Made by a program: the position numbers and the translations under genes. Below the pieces are notes generated by a model. It saw only the letters and a list, made by a program, of their open reading frames with translations. It searched no databases and was not told the DNA's origin. This document shows, one piece after another, positions 1 to 6,073 of a DNA stretch of 6,370 nt (position 1 is its first letter; the number at the start of each line of letters is the position of its first letter). The DNA comes from UBA6164 sp963979005 (lineage in GTDB: Bacteria > Patescibacteriota > Gracilibacteria > BD1-5 > UBA6164). The stretch lies in the NCBI GenBank assembly GCA_963979005.1, contig CAXBVF010000062.1, positions 1 to 6,370 of the forward strand, given 5' to 3'.

Positions 1-10
1 TATAATTAAT

Positions 11-988
11 ATGTTTATGAAATTTTGAAGACTACTATGACTTATTCCATGAATAAATACTAGTGTTCCTGAGCAAACTAATGTATCAAGAGATGAAAAG
101 ACTATCAAAAAAGTTGGTTTTGTTTTGTCATTAGAACAACAAGCTGAAAAAACAAAGAAATGGAATAAAAGAATTAATGCTGATTTAGTAGAATTGGAAA
201 ATTATATCAATGGTCATAATAAGTTTGATCAGGCAAAAATCTATATTAGAAATGCTCAAGATTCTATTCAATATGCTTCGGATGATGTCTCTAGTTCGGA
301 TACAAAATGATTTCATGATAAATTATGTACTTTAGTTCCTAAGGCATGTAAAAAATGAATTGAGATTCATTTATCTAATTTAGATAAATATATTGATTGA
401 ACTATGACTCATATAGATACTGAATACATTGCGCAAGCAGAGTATGCATTAGATTATTGATACAATATGTTAGGTTCAGTCTCTCAAATTATTGATACTA
501 CTGAATTTAAACAATTTTTAGATGAATCAAAAATAAAATTTGAAACTCTAAAAGAAAATGCTTATTCTATGCTAATAAGTAAAAAAATTATAGAAATAAA
601 GAGTTATATTGATTGAAAAGATAATTGATTAGATGTAGTAAGATTAATAGCAGATATATTTTTATCAATTGAAGCTACAAAAACTTTATATAAGGATTTT
701 CTCTGAAAACAAGCACATGATAATTTAAGAAAACTTATGCTACCTGCTTGTATAGTTTTAATAAACACTAAGCTAGATAATCTAACCAGACATATTGAAA
801 ATTCATCAGATGATACAGATAATCATTACATAGAAGAGTTAGAATGAGCATTAAATTATTGAAAAACATTATCAAGAGGAATTTCTTCATTTTTTAATAT
901 AGAGCAATTTTTAGATTTTATAGATGAAGTAGAAACTAAATTTAAGATAATTAAAGAGAATTTAAACAATGAAGCTGAAAAAAGTTAA
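11..988 (+). CDS. Helical-repeat protein of unknown function (possibly 5'-truncated by window edge)
   Basis: With TGA read as Gly this is one open frame of up to 325 residues ending in TAA, containing 12 in-frame TGA codons (26, 38, 50, 308, 356, 398, 458, 614, 626, 704, 845, 860). I do not recognise a family. The protein is hydrophilic and apparently all-helical, with no signal peptide or membrane span. It has about four degenerate repeats of 60-70 residues, starting near residues 56, 118, 191 and 251, each with a Leu-x-x-Leu-x-x-Tyr-Ile-Asp/Asn-Gly-like segment followed by helices. Repeats 2 and 4 are closest: both have a Tyr-Ile..Ala-Leu-x-Tyr-Gly helix, then Phe-Leu-Asp, Lys-Phe and Lys-Glu-Asn. 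This suggests a TPR-like scaffold or protein-binding role, which is inference only. The frame is open to the left edge, so ATG 11 and ATG 17 are candidate starts and an upstream start is possible. No Shine-Dalgarno is visible. Confidence 0.8.
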
Positions 989-1010
989 TGAAAAAACTAT
1001 AGTATAATAA

Positions 1011-1041
1011 AAAAGAACTAAATTATATTTAGTTCTTTTTT
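1011..1041 (+). terminator. Rho-independent terminator, effectively bidirectional
   Basis: A perfect 13-bp stem (1011-1023 with 1027-1039) has a 3-base loop and runs into a T-tract. It starts 22 bases after the stop of the helical-repeat gene. The A-rich 5' arm makes it usable on the minus strand as well, where it lies just past the stop of the secreted-protein gene (1053). It therefore probably serves both convergent genes. Confidence 0.9.
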
Positions 1042-1052
1042 TGTTTATTGAA

Positions 1053-2450
1053 TTATGCTCTATTATATTTTACTATAAATACTAATCATCCTAGAAACAG
1101 AGATAATAGTAATAAAATTATCATTTCTGGACCTGTTTTTACCTTTGTAGCATCAGATAATGATCATTCATATATTTCTCAACTAGCAGTTTTTGCAATA
1201 GCTTTAACGGCAAAATATTCATATTCAGTCTCATCACCTACAATTTCTATTTCAAATTTTGCAGTTTCCACATTTTCAACTAATTCTAATTCTCAGTCAC
1301 TTGCTTTTTTATATACATTATATCACTCAATATCCTCTATTTCATTCCAGGTAAGTATAGATTTAGATTTTAATTCTACTACCTTTAATCACGTAATTTT
1401 TAATTTATCAGTTTCCTCCTCAATTATAGGATTATCTTCTTGAACAGCTACTACTCATGTTCAAGTTTCATCAGCTACAAGCAAGACAACTTCATTTACT
1501 GTAATATTTGCAGCTCATAATTCAGTTTTTTCATGTCATAATTCGTCCTTTATTTTTAGATCAATTTTATATGTTCATGGTTCTTTTGGAGCATATGCCT
1601 TTACTTTATATACTCATGCATCAGTTTCTTCTAATAATATTAATACATCATTTAGTACTATACTAACCTCATCTAAACCAGGATTTGCAATTATTTCTAT
1701 TTCAAAACTACTTTCTGCTTCAATTTCTTCAGGACTAATTCAGACATTTTTTATATTTAAACTATCTAATTCAACTTTTAAGCTAACTTCATTAGATTCT
1801 CAAACTACATTCAAATCTGCATCTAATACTTGAGCTTTTATCTTGTTTTCACCATCATTTAAGTCTTCTACTATTTTCTCAAATATTCAGTCATTATTAC
1901 TTGTAGTTGAAAATTCTTTAGTTCAATTTAATATTATATTAACTTTATGATTTTTTGTAGTTGTTCATGAAACTCAGATAGAATCATCTCAGATAGTAAG
2001 TCCACTTTCCGGAGATATAATTGATATATCTATATTCGTTATAATGCTCTCTTTATCTATATCTGTTTCAGCTATTCAGAAAACTGTATCATCATTTAAA
2101 TCATATATATGTATATTTTGTAATCATGAATTTTTAAATTTTACTGAATTTTCAAATTTAATCCTTCATTGATCAGATGCTGAAAAAGTATAAGTATTTT
2201 CTTCTAAAGCACTTGGTAATTCTGCCTCAGGATCACTTTCAGAAAATATAAGTATAGTTCCCTCATAATCTAGAACAGTAGTATTATTTTTATCAACAGC
2301 CTCTATAGTAAGATCAAGAGATTCTCAAATCTTTGCTGTATCCTGATTGAATTCGACCTCAAAATGGTCAATTCATGCAGCGAATACTCAAGCGTATGAG
2401 CACAGGCTAGAAGCTAAAAATGTAAGTATAAGTTTTGTAGTTAGTTTCAT
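1053..2450 (-). CDS. Secreted, C-terminally anchored Ig-like/FN3-like surface protein
   Basis: This is a 465-residue protein when TGA is Gly, with about 25 in-frame TGA codons and a TAA stop. Residues 1-25 form a signal peptide: Lys at 2 and 6, a hydrophobic core, and an Ala-rich SPase I-type cleavage region around 23-26. The Cys in the core lacks a proper lipobox. The body is beta-rich with likely Ig-like modules at about 26-135, 140-225 and 228-318. The second resembles bacterial Ig-like domains (Ser-Gly-Thr-Thr, Asn-Gly, Asp-Gly-x-Phe pattern). A fibronectin type III-like domain lies at about 348-437 (Leu-Thr-Trp-Asn, Gly-Tyr-Asn-Val-Tyr, Tyr-Phe-Ala-Val-Lys-Ala). The C-terminus has Thr-Gly-Pro-Glu, a hydrophobic span of about 18 residues and a short basic tail, so the protein is probably tethered outside the cell. 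An adhesin or cell-contact role fits the layout but is inferred. It lies 94 bases downstream of recF, and whether it has its own promoter is uncertain. Confidence 0.85.
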
Positions 2451-2470
2451 AATTTATATATAAAAATTAA

Positions 2471-2501
2471 ATTATGTATCTATTTTACATAAAATTGTCT
2501 A
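2471..2501 (-). promoter_or_regulatory. Weak candidate promoter for the surface-protein gene
   Basis: On the minus strand TAGACA (2496-2501) resembles a -35 box and CATAAT (2471-2476) a -10 box, but the 19-base spacer is long. A transcript would start about 13 bases before ATG 2450. No convincing terminator separates recF from this gene, so read-through from recF is the alternative. Confidence 0.3.
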
Positions 2502-2544
2502 TTTTGAAACCATTTTTTATATTTGAGCTTTACAAAAACAGCTT

Positions 2545-3588
2545 TTATATTGTAACTATGTTAATATCCTTATTTTCAGGTTTTGTAATTGAAGTTATAA
2601 ATGTCTGATAATACTCTATTTTTTGTAATAACATATCTTTATGACTATTATCTAATTCACTAAGTAGATCATCAATTATCAATATAGGCCTAGCGCCAGT
2701 CATTTTTTCTATAAATACTCATTCTAATAGCTTTAACCATAATATTATACTTTTGGTTTCTCATCTGGATGCAAAATGTGCAAGAGGGGAAGAATCAATT
2801 AATATTTCAAAATCATCTACATGAGGTCAAATAGCAGTTTTTCATAGTATAATATCTCTATCAAGATTTTTATCTAAGTATTTTTTTAAATCACTTTCTG
2901 TAGAATTTTCATCTACTTTTGAAATATAGTCAAATTCTATATCTTTTATTTTTCATGAAAAATATTCCAAACTAGAGTCCATTGATATTTTAAAAAAATT
3001 AACTATTTTAAACCTATATTTATATATTTCTGTAGCAGATTCTATAAATCTATTATTCCAAAAATCTATCTCAGATTTTTCACATTTTCATTCATTTATG
3101 TTTTTTAGAGCTTTATTTCTTTGTTTTACTATTTTTTTGTACTCAGAAAATAGTTTTTCATAAACAGGGAAAGAACTTTTTAATAAAGAGTCTAAAAAAT
3201 CTCTCCTAAGACTAGGAGATAAATACATCATATTCATGATAATTGGAGAAAAAACAACACATTTGTGTGTTAATAAGCTGAATTTTTGTTTTGAAATTTT
3301 ATTATTATTAAACATATAACTTCTTTTTTTCTTTTCTTTTATATATGTAAAAGAAAGTTTAGTTCAATCATTATTTATATATTCTATAAAAAAATAATCC
3401 TCTCACTTTTTAACTAACTCATCTAGGCTTAGTCAAGTAATAGAATTATTTCATAAGATACAAATAGATTCTAGTATATTAGTTTTTCATATACCGTTTT
3501 TTCAGATAATAAAGTTTTCCTTTTCAAGAGAATTCAGTTTTAATTCATCAAAATTTCTAAAATTTATTAATTTAATCTCTTTTATCAT
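2545..3588 (-). CDS. recF: DNA replication and repair protein RecF
   Basis: RecF is an SMC/ABC-type ATPase that helps load RecA at single-strand gaps. The frame gives 347 residues, close to the usual 350-370. The N-terminus has the family's Asn-Phe-Arg-Asn-Phe element (9-13). The Walker A loop GKNGIGKT is at about 29-36, and its first and third glycines are encoded by TGA. The RecF-specific Ile-Gly-Pro-His-x-Asp-Asp motif is at about 253-259, followed by the ABC signature Ser-Arg-Gly (274-276, Gly by TGA). Walker B Ile-Leu-Ile-Ile-Asp-Asp is at about 302-307 and the D-loop Ser-Glu-Leu-Asp at 310-313. There are 12 in-frame TGA codons and only two GGN glycines. The gene follows gatC by 10 bases on the same strand, so the two are probably co-transcribed. 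It is not next to dnaA or dnaN within the window. The start ATG has no Shine-Dalgarno, but the motif spacing supports it. Confidence 0.95.
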
Positions 3589-3598
3589 AATAACTATA

Positions 3599-3886
3599 TT
3601 ATTTCATTATATTTGTGATAGCTATCTGATCAGCTATTACTTTTTGATTAGAACATGCTAATAATTCTTCTCTAGATATTGTTTTTTCAACTATTTCATC
3701 TTCTCTAAGTGTATTTTTAGTATCTATCACTGAAACAGTAGGTTTTACTCAGCTAGTATCTACTTCATTTAAAAGTTCGATATAATTTAAGATATTATTT
3801 ACATCTCAAGTAATTTTTTTGTTATCTACATTTATCTTACTTAACATTTTTGATAATTTTTCAATTTGTTCTTGTGTTACGCTCAT
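3599..3886 (-). CDS. gatC: Asp-tRNA(Asn)/Glu-tRNA(Gln) amidotransferase subunit C
   Basis: GatC is the small subunit of the GatCAB amidotransferase, which converts misacylated Glu-tRNA(Gln) or Asp-tRNA(Asn) to the correct species. The 95-residue protein matches the family in length and order: an N-terminal helix starting Val-Thr-x-Glu-x-Ile-x-x-Leu, then Ile-Leu-Asn-Tyr-Ile-x-x-Leu-Asn-Glu-Val-Asp-Thr-Ser-Gly-Val-x-Pro-Thr, then Asn-Thr-Leu-Arg-Glu-Asp-Glu. The Gly of the Asp-Thr-Ser-Gly-Val motif is one of two in-frame TGA codons. It is the first gene of a likely gatC-recF unit. gatA and gatB are not in the window, so they must be elsewhere if the complex is functional. Confidence 0.93.
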
Positions 3887-3895
3887 TTATTAATA

Positions 3896-3924
3896 TTATT
3901 AATTTAAATTTCTTTCCTTATAAT
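3896..3924 (+). promoter_or_regulatory. Promoter for the membrane protein-lipoprotein unit
   Basis: A consensus TATAAT (3919-3924) lies 17 bases after a poor -35 match, TTATTA (3896-3901). The predicted start near 3931 gives a leader of about 20 bases without a Shine-Dalgarno. Confidence 0.5.
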
Positions 3925-3949
3925 ATATTTTTAAATTAAAAAAAATCAA
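3922..3949 (-). promoter_or_regulatory. Promoter for gatC-recF
   Basis: On the minus strand TTGATT (3944-3949) and TATATT (3922-3927) are separated by 16 bases. Transcription would begin near 3915, about 29 bases before the gatC start. The -10 box overlaps the -10 box of the divergent plus-strand promoter. Confidence 0.55.
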
Positions 3950-3951
3950 GT

Positions 3952-4323
3952 ATGTGATTAAAAGAAATATTAAAAAAGAATTTTTCGGAAGATAAAAAAA
4001 TAAGTTTAGAAAGATCTAAAGCTGCAAAATTTGTATTTATAATATCTGCTCTTGTCTTTTTTATGACTTTTTATTTTGTGTGAGCAAATTTTTATACAGA
4101 AATTACATCAAAAATATTAAGCATTTCATATATAGTTTTAGTTATATCACTTGTTTTATTTGCTTATTTATTTATAAGAAAATCATTAAGTTGAAAAGTG
4201 CCAAGTGTTGTATTCTTTCTAATTTTTATACTACTTTGAGCAGTTTTAGCTTTTTTGTTATTACCAGTTATTGTAGATGGATGAATTAATTCTATTTTAT
4301 GATTACTTAACTTTTATTACTAA
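3952..4323 (+). CDS. Small multi-pass membrane protein, unknown function
   Basis: With TGA as Gly this is a 123-residue protein. The second codon is TGA and there are six in-frame TGA in total, with a TAA stop. A charged cytoplasmic-looking N-terminus of about 25 residues, rich in Lys and Glu, is followed by three hydrophobic spans at about 27-45, 55-76 and 84-106. The third is followed by a short, mildly hydrophobic Gly-containing tail. I see no enzymatic motif and do not recognise a family. The gene ends 10 bases before the lipoprotein gene on the same strand, so the two probably form an operon and may work together at the membrane. ATG 3952 is preferred because it lies just after a consensus -10 and begins the Lys-rich N-terminus. 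Confidence 0.8.
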
Positions 4324-4333
4324 ATATTAGATC

Positions 4334-4891
4334 ATGTTTAAAAAAATATTTATATTGATATTTACATTATTTTTTGTAGTTTCATGTTGAGATGATGAAG
4401 CAACAACTTCTACTACAGGATTAATAAAAAAGGAAACTGAGACTTTATCTATTGCGATTCCTAGTAATTGGGAGGTCATTGAAGACAAAGAAAATATCTT
4501 ACCAAAAGCGAAAGAATGAGAAATAGAATTAGCAGTAGCCTCAAAAAGCATTGTTAATTGATTTGCTAATAATCTACTTATCTTATCTGATAATTTAGAT
4601 ACTTTCACTAGCTCAAAAGACTATTCAATGCTTAATAATGTCTGAGCCTCAACAGATTATTTAGACTACACAAAACTAGAAACAAAAGATTTTCAATTTC
4701 TGGATGAAGAATTAAGTATAATTTACATATTTGAGGCTAAATATAATCTAGATACCCCAAAAATAAAATTTCTACAAACTGCTCGTGTTTGTAATCAAAA
4801 CAAAGCATTTTTCTTTACTATTGCACTCCCAACAACTATAAAAGACACAACGAAATATGAATATTTGTTATCAACTTTTGAATGTAAATAA
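4334..4891 (+). CDS. Lipoprotein of unknown function
   Basis: The protein has 185 residues with four in-frame TGA codons and a TAA stop. The N-terminus is a short signal (Met-Phe-Lys-Lys then a Phe/Ile/Leu-rich core) ending in the lipobox Val-Val-Ser-Cys, with Cys at about residue 18 followed by Gly-Asp-Asp and a Thr/Ser-rich linker. It should be lipidated and held on the outer face of the membrane. The mature part has a mixed alpha/beta composition with the segment Ile-Pro-Ser-Asn-Trp-Glu-Val near residues 49-55. It also has two later cysteines, in Arg-Val-Cys-Asn and in the C-terminal Phe-Glu-Cys-Lys, which could form a disulfide. A Pro-x-x-Trp start to a beta domain is common in small extracytoplasmic lipoproteins, but I cannot name a family. 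Its partner is probably the membrane protein 10 bases upstream. Confidence 0.85.
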
Positions 4892-4893
4892 TG

Positions 4894-4928
4894 AAAAAAG
4901 TAATTTCTATTTGAAATTACTTTTTTTT
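4894..4928 (+). terminator. Rho-independent terminator after the lipoprotein gene
   Basis: A 14-bp perfect stem (4894-4907 with 4913-4926) has a 5-base loop and ends in a run of T. It starts two bases after the lipoprotein stop codon. Its right arm overlaps the -35 box of the next promoter. Confidence 0.9.
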
Positions 4929-4938
4929 CCTTTATAAT
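4911..4938 (+). promoter_or_regulatory. Strong promoter reading toward tRNA-Cys
   Basis: TTGAAA (4911-4916) and a perfect TATAAT (4933-4938) have a 16-base spacer. Transcription would start near 4945, giving a transcript through the purine-rich stretch and the tRNA to the terminator at 5206-5231, roughly 285 bases. The -35 box lies in the loop and right arm of the preceding terminator, so the two signals are physically merged. Confidence 0.65.
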
Positions 4939-4957
4939 CCTGATACATTAAATTAAT

Positions 4958-5095
4958 GGTGTTATGATAGAGTGGACGACGAGGTAAATATTTAGAGATG
5001 AGAAGCGATGAATAAGAGCTTAGAAATCCTTAATATTCCGAGAAGGGCGAGAGAGTATGTAACGAAGTGGAAGCGAATGACGCGGATATACAGCT
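4958..5095 (+). ncRNA. Candidate non-coding leader RNA, purine-rich, starting with a tRNA-Cys-like 5' end
   Basis: This stretch is visibly richer in G and in purines than its surroundings and has no reading frame of note on either strand, even with TGA as Gly. Positions 4958-4975 match the first 18 bases of the tRNA-Cys gene at 5116 in 15 of 18 positions. After that the similarity stops and no matching 3' half follows, so it is not a second intact tRNA. The rest carries loosely repeated GAAGCGA/TGA-type motifs (near 5000-5015 and 5061-5085). A possible long-range pairing is GG..AATATT (4983-4992) with AATATTCC (5032-5039). It lies between a strong promoter and tRNA-Cys and so is probably transcribed. 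Its function is unknown; a decayed tRNA plus spacer is the dull alternative. Confidence 0.4.
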
Positions 5096-5115
5096 AATTT
5101 AATTACAAAATTTTT

Positions 5116-5189
5116 GGTGCCATGGTAGAGTGGTTATACAGCGGTCTGCAACACCGTATACACGAGTTCGAGCCTCGTTGGCACCTCCA
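5116..5189 (+). tRNA. tRNA-Cys (anticodon GCA)
   Basis: A complete cloverleaf can be folded. The acceptor GGTGCCA (5116-5122) pairs with TGGCACC (5179-5185), and the discriminator T is followed by an encoded CCA (5187-5189). The D-arm has a 3-bp stem GTA/TAC. The anticodon arm GCGGT/ACCGT holds the loop CTGCAAC with GCA at 5148-5150. There is a 4-base variable region, and the T-arm ACGAG/CTCGT has the loop TTCGAGC. It decodes UGC/UGU; UGA is not its codon here because UGA is read as Gly. Confidence 0.96.
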
Positions 5190-5240
5190 AATTAAAATTA
5201 AGCATAAAACGGTTATTTATAGCCGTTTTTATTGTGTGAA
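5180..5240 (+). repeat. Direct repeat copy 1: tRNA-Cys 3' end plus downstream flank
   Basis: This segment covers the last bases of tRNA-Cys, its terminator and the sequence after it. It is repeated imperfectly at 6130-6190. The first 12 bases (GGCACCTCCAAA) are identical, then TAAAATTAA and ATAAAA are shared with one-base gaps. TTTTATTGTGT is identical after the terminator region. The arrangement is that of an attachment-site duplication or a partial tandem duplication of the tRNA locus. Confidence 0.7.
5206..5231 (+). terminator. Rho-independent terminator of tRNA-Cys
   Basis: AAAACGGTTA pairs with the downstream TAGCCGTTTT (one G-T wobble) around a short 4-base loop, followed by T residues. 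It starts 17 bases after the tRNA CCA. Confidence 0.85.
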
Positions 5241-5305
5241 AAGTTCGATTAAATTTGAAGATTTTTTTGTGGTTTTTAAGTTTTATTTTAAAATAGGGAA
5301 GAAAG

Positions 5306-5326
5306 TAGTTCGAGCCCTGTTGCCTA
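5306..5326 (+). repeat. Fragment resembling a tRNA T-arm and 3' end
   Basis: AGTTCGAGCC (5307-5316) is identical to the T-arm of the tRNA-Cys gene (5165-5174) and is followed by a similar GTTG element. The stem is no longer complementary and no acceptor or CCA follows, so this is at most a decayed remnant. Otherwise the 210 bases between tRNA-Cys and the toxin gene hold no gene I can support. Confidence 0.4.
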
Positions 5327-5399
5327 TAAAAATTATCTTTTTTAAATTCATGATAAATTGATACAATATACTTTAATTATTTACTTTAAATAGAAGTTA

Positions 5400-5981
5400 A
5401 TGTCAGACTTTAGAAATACAAAACTTGAAATAAGTTTAAATGATAAAATTACAGAAGAAAATCTATTCTGAAAAGATTATAGTTTAGAACTTCATAATGA
5501 TTTTATACAAAATAAAGAGGATAAAAAACATAATATTTCAAGTCACACAAAATGGTTTAGATGAAAAATAAAATTAAATCATAAAAAGGAAAATATTGAA
5601 ATTTTAAACAAGTGGAAATTTTGTATGGTAGATTATTGAATGAATGTTTGAACTGAAATAAACTGAGTTAGACCATCTATAATTTTTAAAGCAAACTCAT
5701 ATTTACAGTGAGAAGATATTATTGTAATTCCTATAACTTCTTATAAAAATTGAGAAAATGATAATAAATCTATAGATAAATTTGATATTGAGTTAATTCC
5801 TAATAATGATAATAATCTTAAAAATAAATCATTAATTAAGATAAGGCAATTAAAGTGCATTTCAAAGAAAAGGATTAAATCAAGAAAATGAAGTGATAAA
5901 TTAAATATTTTTTGAGAAATTAAAAATATTGAGTTACAAGAACAAATAAAAACTAATGTAAGAACAATGTTTTGAATATAA
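5400..5981 (+). CDS. MazF/PemK-family endoribonuclease toxin with N-terminal extension, no visible antitoxin
   Basis: MazF/PemK toxins cut single-stranded RNA at short motifs and are normally held by a protein antitoxin encoded upstream. With TGA as Gly (10 in-frame TGA, no GGN glycine) the protein has 193 residues. The MazF fold is at about 74-193. It begins Met-Val-Asp-Tyr-Gly-x-Asn-Val-Gly-Thr-Glu (76-86), then Gly-Val-Arg-Pro with the likely catalytic Arg at 91. Pro-Ile-Thr-Ser follows, with Thr 113 and Ser 114 in the position of the second catalytic residue. Ile-Arg-Gln-Leu-Lys-x-Ile-Ser-Lys-Lys-Arg-Ile (148-159) matches the conserved strand. The core family is about 110-120 residues, so the first 73 residues are extra; they are charged and probably helical. 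No antitoxin ORF exists in the 210 bases upstream. A TATACT at 5367-5372 may be a -10 but lacks a good -35. AGAAG before the start is at best a weak Shine-Dalgarno. Confidence 0.87.
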
Positions 5982-6012
5982 AAAATTCCCCTTAACTCCG
6001 AAGAGAAGGGGG
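5980..6012 (-). terminator. Minus-strand terminator with cUUCGg loop
   Basis: Read on the minus strand, CCCCTT (6006-6011) pairs with AAGGGG (5988-5993) and CTC (6003-6005) with GAG (5996-5998). The UUCG tetraloop is closed by C-G, with a 2-base bulge on one side, and the hairpin is followed by AA and six T (5980-5985). The T-tract is only on the minus strand, so this ends a transcript coming from the right and stops it at the 3' end of the toxin gene. For the toxin transcript it is a hairpin without a U-tract. Confidence 0.75.
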
Positions 6013-6015
6013 TCT

Positions 6016-6028
6016 GTGTCTAGGACAC
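6016..6028. repeat. Small perfect hairpin GTGTC-TAG-GACAC
   Basis: This is a 5-bp inverted repeat with a 3-base loop, four bases from the UUCG terminator. On the minus strand it is preceded by a GTAG tetranucleotide whose last G is the first stem base, an arrangement reminiscent of REP palindromes. It could also be a structural part of a short minus-strand RNA ending at the terminator. Confidence 0.5.
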
Positions 6029-6045
6029 TACATCTAAGTAACTTC

Positions 6046-6073
6046 ATTATATCATTTTTTTATTATTTTCCAA
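6046..6073 (-). promoter_or_regulatory. Candidate promoter for a ~60-nt minus-strand RNA
   Basis: On the minus strand TTGGAA (6068-6073) and TATAAT (6046-6051) have a 16-base spacer. A transcript starting near 6039 would contain only the small hairpin and the UUCG terminator, about 60 bases. The TATAAT also contains the stop of the overlapping minus-strand mini-ORF, so the -10 may be fortuitous. Confidence 0.4.

Noticed and set aside
1..6. TATAAT as the -10 box of the first gene
   Set aside because: It would place the transcription start at about 12-13, after the ATG at 11. It could only serve a nearly leaderless start at ATG 17, no -35 is visible within the window, and the frame stays open to the edge.
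1048..1443. Plus-strand open frame of 131 codons opposite the surface-protein gene
   Set aside because: It is antisense to a gene with clear signal peptide, FN3 and anchor features. Its Ser/Thr/Ile-rich composition is what the complement of an AT-rich gene gives.
4080..4289. Plus-strand 69-codon frame inside the membrane-protein gene
   Set aside because: It is a shifted frame within a gene that has a promoter and three membrane spans when TGA is Gly. It has no independent start signal.
4327..4608. Minus-strand open frame of 93 codons
   Set aside because: It lies antisense to the lipoprotein gene, which has a lipobox, a correct start context and a downstream terminator.
4958..5115. A second tRNA with an intron
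   Set aside because: Only the first 18 bases resemble a tRNA. No TAACACC-type 3' acceptor, T-arm or anticodon arm follows before the real tRNA-Cys.
5122..5361. Plus-strand 79-codon frame overlapping tRNA-Cys
   Set aside because: It begins inside the tRNA and runs through the tRNA terminator. The peptide has no recognisable feature.
5190..5399. A protein antitoxin upstream of the MazF-like gene
   Set aside because: All three plus-strand frames are short and broken by TAA/TAG even with TGA read as Gly.
5934..6047. Minus-strand 37-residue frame starting in the TATAAT and running through the UUCG terminator
   Set aside because: The frame crosses a strong same-strand terminator and continues antisense to the toxin gene, so it would not be transcribed in full.
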